In this document: piece after piece, positions 55,842 to 64,000 of the stretch
Layout of the letters: each line of letters starts with the position of its first letter
Position numbering within the stretch: the first letter of the stretch is position 1
Origin: Glandiceps talaboti
Taxonomy: Eukaryota > Hemichordata > Enteropneusta > Spengelidae
Reading direction: 5' to 3'
DNA: 64,000 nucleotides
Assembly: GCF_964340395.1 (NCBI RefSeq)
Contig: NC_135554.1
Coordinates: forward strand, 5,084,975-5,148,974
Made by a program: the position numbers and the translations under genes
Notes under the pieces: model-generated
What the model saw: the letters and a program-made list of their open reading frames with translations, nothing else
The model's database searches: none
What the model was told of the DNA's origin: nothing

Positions 55842-58800
55842 AACCTTTTAGAAGTCAAGTATACTTCCCAAAATTTTGTAAAATTATTCTTCAACAATTA
55901 GGATTTATAATAACGAGTAAAAAAACACAATCAATTATTTCCACTGTAAAAGTATATGGAAAAGAAGTGAAACACACAGACAGTTTTCTAGTTCCTCAAT
56001 TTTTGGCTACGAAGTCAAGGCAGGTATTAATTATTTGTGTAAGTTTTCATGGCAACAGACGTTCACTTAGTCTTGGAAAATCGTGGCAGCAAAGGGAACT
56101 TATACTGCTGAATGCCCAGCAAATTGTTTGTGATGTAAATCTTACAATTTTTTTCAGTTTGAACTATAGATGAACTTAATCATAAATTATAATAAATCCC
56201 CAAACCCCATATGAGTAAACAGTCTCATTTGAACAACCTTTAAACAAGTTACCGACTTTCACAGACGCAATACACGCAAACATTCGACGTCTTCTAAATC
56301 GAATTTTCCCATGTAATAATTGTATTTCAAAAAACACGTTGGTGCCGTCCTTGAAATCGTTACCTCAATTTTGTTTGCCGCAGTAACTACAGCAACAGTC
56401 GCCTAGGCAAGCTGAACACATCGGATGACAAGAAATGAGAGAATTTGCATATGTACATTTAGCAGTGTGCTCTTTTCTAAACACACGGTTTAAAATGACA
56501 GATTTAGGAAACTAAGTATAAGTTCAAATGGAAAGTTACAAGTATCACTGGACTTAAAAAGTGTAGTGAACAACCTAGCTGTGTAAACGTCTGCATGTCG
56601 CTAACGTTTGTGCCACGTATTTCGCAGTGTTATGTACGCAGTTGTATTTATAGTCGGGCGTATGAGTATGGGCACAAGTTGTTGTCTTATTGTGTTTTGA
56701 TATTTACAAAACTAGGGATATATCATGCATATTAGGTTAGCTCACAATCTTGCAGTTTGATAGATGCGATAGGGAACTGGGGTTTTTCATTACCGATGGC
56801 ATATTTACAACTTAGGCGTCATAAATGTCATATCATCTAATACATATCTGCTTCGCCCGAAAGGGCAACTGCTAGACAATGAAGATTAAAAAGACTTTCA
56901 ATTTAAGTCATGTGACTCGCCACAACTCAAGGTTTATGAAAATAACTTTATTTTATTACTGGAAGGTATTCCCCGTTACCATGGTTTAGGCAATTATATT
57001 AATGACATTTCATCATAGCTATTGCAGCTGAGTGATTGGAGCCGACGCGTTTCGCTTGATCTATTCGTCACAAAGCTTATACGCAAGTTACGCTTTCACA
57101 TGGCAATATATATCACATTTGATGCGTTATTAATATTCAGCCACTGCACAATAAACGTAAGTAAGAGTTAACTTTGGATATTTTCACGGTGTGCAACAAA
57201 AATTGAAATAGTTTATGATTCACGTCAATTGGATATGTGCATAATACAGTTCTGTAATTATGATATATATATATTCCACTGCTATCTTTATGAAGTCCGC
57301 TGAAATCATTATAGGAATAGTATATGTGATGTTACCTTTGCATGCTGACCAAGAACTTGGTTGTTAATTTCTTTCAATGAACAATTAAGTTATGTGTTCA
57401 AGGAAACAGGTAAAATAAACTTCACAAAACATACTGTGGGGCTTTAGATGGGGTTGTAACTGTCACACGCATACGCATACGATCAGTTCATCAAATTCGA
57501 AGCATTGGTCAAAATCACGTGACGCCATTACCTGCTGAACACATTCAGTCCACTGAAGAAGTCAGTTGAGTCTAGACGAAATGTTTTGACAAGGTAACAC
57601 TTCCTACTTGTGATAAAATAACTTCTATATAACAAACTATGTTGTATTCGATATATATGTTTTTGATTTATAATTTGTCATATTCTAGTTTTTTATGATT
57701 AGTATATTACCACTTTCTTTTTCCTTGTACTTTACTGTATAATCCAGTATATTGTATTTTGAGCCTAGACCATAGTTTTAATAATCATTCAGTGGAATGT
57801 AAGCATTATTGTCTATAGAAGGTTGTCCGTCCATAGAAATTTGTAATATCTCAAATCAACACTCCATAATTAGTATTAGCAAATATGATACATACGACAA
57901 TATCCACCAATACAACAGCCTACACAAGACCACCAACATCAAAATCCCCATCAACCAAAGCAGAACAACAGAGGATGCGCTCAATGTAGACAATATGGTC
58001 ACACAAAAAAGAAACGAGGTGTCATCACGTGTCCTTAATTACTACAACAAACAAGACATAAATCTTACATTCCACAACACCATGCACTCATTAACATACA
58101 TCCCATTTCCATCATGTATACTGAAGGAGAGATTAAACTTTGGGCATTGCCAAAACACATATCCCAATCTACAATTGATCGCCGTGATGGAAGCAATGCC
58201 TGCTCACTTATTGCAAAAAGTTTACTACTCGAGTTTTGGTTTCATGTAACTAATCCTTAGTTTAAGTAAGATAAAAGAAACTATTTTGTTAGCTAAATGT
58301 GCAATGTAAACATATCTATACTAATACTCAGTGTAGTTTATACATATCTTAAAGTAGGAAATATATTTGATGATAAGGAGGTAAAGTTTACCTGACTATC
58401 AAAGGACTTTTAACTTTCAATTATAATCAAAAGCTATAATGTAACTTCAGTAAACACATACATTGTATTTGAAATTCACCTTTTGCTACTGATGTTACTA
58501 AATATTAAGAGAAAAAAATATTGACAGTATAGCATTGTCCTTGCATTTATATTAGAGTATACATTTTCAAGTACAATGGCACACGATGTACTTCTCATGA
58601 GTAATTTATTCAAACACATAGTAATTCCCAGCGGAGTACAGATGAAAATAAAAAATATTTAAAACTAAATAAGAGTACATTTATGAAATTAAATAAGTAT
58701 GTATAGTACTACTACTACTAAAAGAACATTTGTAAATAAAGTGAATATGTAGATTAATTATTATATTGTATGAGCATATTTATGTGTGTGTTTTTTCCAA

Positions 58801-59920
58801 CTTGTAGTTTTTTGTTGTTGTTTACAAATAATACCCTCCTGGTAGAAAGAGAATTAAAACATGGTATCTGTTATGTCCTTGACGGTTACTAGTCATCATT
58901 ATCTTGTGCTCCTAATGAAATCACACACAGGGCATATATCGGCCATTACAGCAACTACTTTATTCAGTCACATGACTATCACATGATCAATGTAAGCAAT
59001 ACATACTTGCAATACATAACGGTATCAAATGTTATGAATGTATTCCTTTAACGATTAATTCATACTGGTATTCTTTTGTGCTAAGAACAATCCCTGAATG
59101 GAACTGTTTAAGCTTACCCTTGAACATTAGGGAAGTATCATCCAGTTGTTCAACATACATCACTAATAAAGTCGTTAGCAGGTTCATTGTTTACATATGT
59201 GTGTAATGGCGGTATAGTGACAATGTGATAAACGAGTACGAGTATGCAAGTCGTAACACTTGATGACACTATAAGCTTATACGATGCGTGAACTGTTGTC
59301 CCATCCTCATTTACTTACCTGGTTAGGTGACGGTTATTTCCAGTGCAAACACAAATTTCTAAGTACAAGCTTGGAGTAATTATACTGATGCATCAATAAC
59401 TCCGCCATGTTACCAAATGTTACAAATTCCATATTTGAACATCCATGGGGTCAAGATCCATGTGCGTGGTGAAGTTTTATACACGCTCTTCGAGCCTGTT
59501 TTCTCAAAACGGAACAGCAAAGGAAGTGTCCTGTTTTGCATGACATCATTGTCCATAGGTCTACCTAAAACGTGGTTAAAATAAAGTGCGTATTTCCAAA
59601 GGAAGGCAGAAAGAAAGTGAGTTCATGGCGTACATGTGCAGCACTGACCATGCACGTCCATTCCCTCTCCTGGGAGCGCCGTGGAGGGCTCCATACTGTT
59701 GCCGCCCAATGGTCGCCATGATCATGATGGTCGCCGCCAGCGCCAAGACCTCTCTCGTCTCTCCAAATGCGACGAGCGAATCAAGTTGCGAGATCGGTGT
59801 TCGAAATAGGGGAAGCAAGCTGTTTCGCTGAGAGTCAGAAGTCCTAAAAGCAAGACGGCAGCCGTCATTCATGAAGTTTTCAGATAGGCCTTGCATTCAC
59901 TTTCAACAACTGGCTACAGG
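55842..59920. other. Mostly non-coding stretch with weak frames
   Basis: Contains a 146-codon frame at 57,809-58,249 and two overlapping frames on opposite strands in a GC-richer patch at 59,576-59,896. None shows a recognised domain or clear splice sites. A CTGAAGA...GACGAAA motif occurs at 57,553-57,581 (see rejected items). Confidence 0.35.
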
Positions 59921-60673
59921 GGAGAACCATTTGATTTCTGGGGAGGATTTTGAGGGGGGAAAAATGTTTCCAGGTGAACCAGAAAAAAAATTTGATTCTG
60001 TAATGGCTTGAGAAAAAAGAAATTGTCATAACAGACAGAAGTGCAAAAAAAATTGTCAGAATGCACCAGAAATGAGCAAATTTGGAAACCTTATTCTCAT
60101 GTATTCTTTGGCGCCGCGCCGCTATAGGCGGCGCAAATGTTTTTAATACAAGTATAAATTCCTGTTTTTTCCAGCACTTATTAATAAAGCATGCATTCTT
60201 TCAATATAAATCTCTTATAAAGATATTTTCTTCTGGTTCCTGGTACTACTATGATGGCTTAAAGGAAAGCAATTCACAGGGGTCAGGAGTACAGCACTCC
60301 CCAGATCAGTCAGCTCCTCAGGGATATTTTACCAGTCATCTTTTGTACATACAAATTTAAGTAGCAGAAGTGTGGTTGGTAGACAGACGTCTTTCATACT
60401 AACTGCTAATTCTTCTACTTGCACAGAACAAGTTATTTAGAGGTACAGTTGTGAACCATTGTGACGTGGTATAGGTATGAACAACGCGTTACAAACTTAA
60501 TGACTAATTTAAAAAAAAAAATTGCACTGCTACTCCATTTGAAAAAAAAATTGATGCAGGACTGACAGTAGAAAAAAAATTGCTGTCACTCTGACTGGAA
60601 AAGAAATTTGCTCCCATACCTACTTCCTCTATACCCCCCCCCCCCCCCCACCCCCGAAATCAAATGGTTCTCC
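59921..60673. mobile_element. Short inverted-repeat element (753 bp, MITE-like)
   Basis: GGAGAACCATTTGATTTC at 59,921-59,938 is the exact reverse complement of 60,656-60,673. Inside, several runs of A followed by TTG or TTTG are spaced at 25-50 bases on both sides, and a C-run (60,632-60,655) adjoins the right end. No transposase frame. A target duplication is not clear. Confidence 0.6.
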
Positions 60674-61680
60674 ACTATGCTGACAATGACATACAACTTC
60701 ACAGCCTTTATTTGGAGCTGGAGTTGAAACGATCAACAATGGATGACGAGAATACAATGTGGAGAAAACAAATCTGTAGCGGTAAGTTTTTTCGTTACAT
60801 GTAAATCAAATTCATCCTCATTCGCATTCTTTATCTTCATTTTAGAACCGAATTTGACAGCAGACGATAGACGTAGACCAATCCAGAGGAGGATGGAAGG
60901 GGTGCAGAGCATGATGGGTAACAATAACTATGAAAGCTATTACGTAGTGAGCCTAGTACACTTCGATCGTGTAGGTACGTTTACAATGGTGGATGGCTCA
61001 GTGCTCATCAGCCGTCGTTTGGGGCATCAACTCGCCATAACTTTCACAATAATTCATCATATTGGATACTATAAAAGCGAAACTCTCGACTGATATTTCT
61101 CCCTCCGTGCTAGAAGAATCGATTTTGGAATTATTGATAGGAATACTGTGATTTTTCGGCTAAGGTCGTAAATTTCGGCCCGGTTTTGTTGTTTCGCCTA
61201 AAATTTACAAATTTTGCAAAATAGATCGATTCTTGTGTACTTTTAAATGGCTATAGTTAGAAATAGACAAGGTCTACTCAAGATTTTCGGTAGAAAGTGG
61301 GTAATCCGCCCCGGAGTCTAAAGTGACCTCCTTTGACAAGTGATGTGACGTGACAATGCAAACATGCGAGTTTCTCACAACTTGCTCAACTACTACTGTA
61401 ATTTAAATCACCGTGCACACCCAATTTCATCATTGACCCTACACGAAAGGGTATATGATTTCGACCGTTTGAGATATTTTCAAGAAATATGTAACCTGCA
61501 AATTCGATATCACCCTGCAATCGTGTGTAATAGTGACACCAGAATGAAGGCAACTCGCGTAAGCAGGTAGTATTTTTGAGTGCAGTGTCCTTAGTACAGC
61601 ACCTTAACTTTATTCAGTCTACGTGAATATTAACGTTAGATGTCTACCTTCCAAAATACAAACATTTGCTCAAAAACATG
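60674..61680. other. Non-coding stretch with one weak frame
   Basis: A frame at 60,743-61,093 includes a possible acceptor at about 60,843 (CTTCATTTTAG), but no domain is recognised. Otherwise nothing is seen. Confidence 0.35.
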
Positions 61681-61681
61681 A

Positions 61682-61752
<71 letters not shown>

Positions 61753-61757
61753 ATAGA
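61681..61757. repeat. (AAAT)n microsatellite
   Basis: About 19 tandem TAAA/AAAT units. Confidence 0.95.
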
Positions 61758-62717
61758 TAAATACAACTACATCAAGACTTCGGCCTTTTTATTATAAAGT
61801 TTTCTATTGCCATAAATTGTGCGAGTCTCTCAGTTTCGCATATTTTAATCCGACATGGTATTGCTCACTTGTCTGGCGACGCAACAAACATGTAGCAAAA
61901 TGTGCTCAGGCTACTTAAATTGTGGTAACGTATGATGAGGTATTTTTGATCATGTAAGCATTGCGAAATATTATATAACTAGCAAGGTAGATGTAATGTA
62001 TATAATTTTGAGCTGGAATGGCGAGATTTGTAGATACCGACATATATCCTTTGATATTTTGAGTGACTGGCATGAAAGCCATGTGAAGAGAAAAATATTC
62101 ACTACATGGATCCGTAATACAAGGGGAAATGCTGACAATTAGTTTTACGGTAACGAGCACTGCACGACACGAGAGTGTCAATTAGCACGCCCGGCCAGCA
62201 AGTGTAGGACAGCCGTCAACGGCCAAGCCACTTCACATGTTATACGCACGCACAATGGGTTGACTTCTTGAAAACATCCAAAATCAACAAAAAGTAGTGA
62301 CAATTTACACAATTAATAGAAAAGTGACAAAAGCATACATAGAAACATAACTTTGTGTTAGGGAGCGATCAGTTTTGGGTGGGCCGGTGACTTTTTGTTC
62401 ATGTTGTACTTAAAAATAGTGACACCCCTGCAATTCATCCACACAATAAAAAAACACAATGACCCCCCCCCCCCCCCCATCTGTTGACAAGAAACACTCT
62501 TTTTGTTCTTGCAAAAGACACTCTATTCTCAAAGCATAATACTGCACACTGCATAGTTAATTTTACATGTTACATTTTCAGTAATTTTAAGTGTATCTGG
62601 TAAATTGCTAACCAAAACCCATTGTTTCACATGTATAAAGCTCTTTAGATAGGAACCGTATAATTGTCTGTTCAGGGACATACAAAATAGTCATGGTTTA
62701 GTAATCAAAAGTTACAT

Positions 62718-62755
<38 letters not shown>

Positions 62756-62869
62756 TTATTATTGTTGATATAGGTCAGTGACCTGTATAAAGTTTCATTT
62801 GGTGAGATGTAAGTGTCAATCAAGTGTGAAGTCTCCATGGCGGTAGTTTCTGATATATGGGTCAATGTT
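61758..62869. other. Non-coding stretch with a C-run and a (ATC)n tract
   Basis: A C-run lies at about 62,463-62,478 and an (ATC)n microsatellite at about 62,717-62,756. No supported gene. Confidence 0.5.
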
Positions 62870-63478
62870 TTAGTCATACAGAAATGGTGCTGATTTCCAG
62901 TATTTATCAAGTCTTGATTTGAAACAGCCAATGGTCAGACTCAGAGCATTCACAACATCAGCAGACAAATATTTCCAAGGTTGAAAGACTCTGTAATTGA
63001 AAAAATAATGGCGGATATCCAGTGATGGTGTTTTAGGTTTCTTCAACTTGAAAGAGTGACCACGAGTTGTAGGGTTCACTACGATAATGAAGGGAGATTG
63101 GGTTTTGTAGAAACCATGTGTGCATTTGCAAAGTTCAATCGTGTTGCCGTGAACACCTCTGTAAGTTAAACTTGGTAACTTCAAGGCTTTTAGTCTGTCC
63201 GGGTATGATAAATATTTCATTCATGGGATCAGTTTTGTAGCTCTTCTTTGTACTAATGGTGTTGATTTGACTTGATTTATATGGTGTCGGACTGAATGGG
63301 CATATTCAAGGTGGGGTCTGATTAGTCTACAATACAGAAAAATAAAAGTATCCTGGTCGACAAACTTGAAAGTCTTTCGTACTATTCCAACTAGGCAGTT
63401 TGCAGTTTGTACAATCTTGTTTATGTGTTGGTCAAAGATTAGTTTAGATTTCAGAAATTCAACTCGCCCCAGTTTCAA
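62870..63478 (-). pseudogene. LINE reverse transcriptase C-terminal fragment, minus strand
   Basis: Read on the minus strand, the frame from 63,478 to 63,221 has the RT thumb (FDQHINKIVQTANCLVGIVR, RLIRPHLEYAHSV, QRRATKLIP). It then has a stop, and continues in the same phase to 62,870 with SYPDRLKALKLPSLTYRGVH, TTRGHSFKLKKP and a final helix. These blocks and their order are typical of Jockey/CR1-type ORF2 C-termini. The fragment is 5' truncated; what lies right of 63,480 is not recognised. The short break at 63,218-63,221 is a single stop. Confidence 0.75.
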
Positions 63479-63726
63479 CTTGCCACAATGTCAGTGCATC
63501 GGATTTGTTGGCGATTGCTTGTTTTTATTTTTCATCATGTATTTCACATAACAAATCTGGTTTTCTTACGAAAACGATGGATGGATAAACCAAGTAGAGA
63601 GTCAAGACATAGTGGACGCATGATGTTCTATACCGTAACGTCTTTTACATGTATAACTAATGGTAATAACCGAGTGTGACTTTTGCTGTTGTGCTGTTGA
63701 TTTTTTCACATTCACCATAAACGGTT

Positions 63727-63740
63727 ATGTTGTGTGTGTG

Positions 63741-63782
<42 letters not shown>
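63727..63782. repeat. (TG)n microsatellite
   Basis: About 27 TG units with one CG interruption. Confidence 0.95.
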
Positions 63783-63785
<3 letters not shown>

Positions 63786-64000
63786 ACATGTTTTTTGTTA
63801 ATTCTATGAAAAGTTATGAGAATATGTGATTTGACATCAGAATATGAAGTCATAATGTGAAAGTTTTAGATTCATCAGAATGTGAACATAAATTCAAAAA
63901 AATGTCATGTTCCTATCACCTCCTGTCTTTTACAATATTATAAAGTGAAAGTGAAGTACTGTGATTTAAGAGTTTAAATTTATATAGTACCTCTCTTTCA
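63783..64000. other. Window end, nothing recognised
   Basis: Short AT-rich sequence without a supported feature. Confidence 0.4.

Noticed and set aside
57553-57581. CTGAAGA...GACGAAA, resembling a hammerhead ribozyme core
   Set aside because: The core and a short stem II are present, but I could not find matching stems I and III or a cleavage site at the right place.
57809-58249. 146-codon frame
   Set aside because: No domain, no splice or promoter context and ordinary composition for AT-rich non-coding DNA; not called as a gene.
59576-59896. Overlapping frames on both strands in a GC-richer patch
   Set aside because: Neither shows a domain or credible signal; the patch could be an exon but I cannot support a strand or frame.

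Overview
The window looks like nuclear DNA of a marine invertebrate animal. It is AT-rich and intron-bearing, with abundant non-LTR retrotransposons (LINEs), short inverted-repeat elements, microsatellites, and two host-type gene fragments (an HSPA12-like Hsp70 relative and an NLR-like protein). I cannot name the species.

Bases 1 to about 15,530 are a decayed endogenous DNA virus of the Polinton/adintovirus-like type. All genes but one lie on the + strand. In order they are: a structural-protein remnant running off the left edge; a coiled-coil/membrane protein; a probable major capsid protein; an A32/FtsK-like packaging ATPase; an unknown membrane-associated protein; a small basic ORF; a tandem zinc-finger ORF; a protein-primed family B DNA polymerase; a long unknown ORF; and a duplicated pair of small ORFs. 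Most carry stops and frameshifts. Two host elements have landed inside it. A 2.7-kb LINE splits the ATPase, flanked by a 6-bp target duplication. A 1.0-kb inverted-repeat element with five 150-bp tandem repeats splits the coiled-coil gene. No integrase or protease gene is seen, and the left end of the island lies outside the window.

Bases 15,612 to about 24,360 are about four tandem copies of a 1.41-kb unit. The third copy is split by a 3.26-kb LINE (19,525-22,785) whose endonuclease-RT frame is interrupted only by three in-frame stops. Bases 24.4-32.8 kb hold diverged repeats, a degenerate LINE with a second LINE inserted in it, microsatellites and a short inverted-repeat element.

Bases 36.3-38.0 kb hold two well-spliced exons of an HSPA12-like gene, with a possible tRNA-derived SINE in the intron. 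From 39,082 to 44,341 lies a 5.26-kb element with about 0.5-kb terminal inverted repeats made largely of 35-bp minisatellite units and a 6-bp target duplication. A second 2.0-kb inverted-repeat element is nested inside it. Further right are another LINE fragment, two small hairpin elements, and a two-exon NLR-like C-terminal region (53.06-55.80 kb). The last 8 kb are mostly non-coding, with one more short inverted-repeat element and a minus-strand LINE tail.
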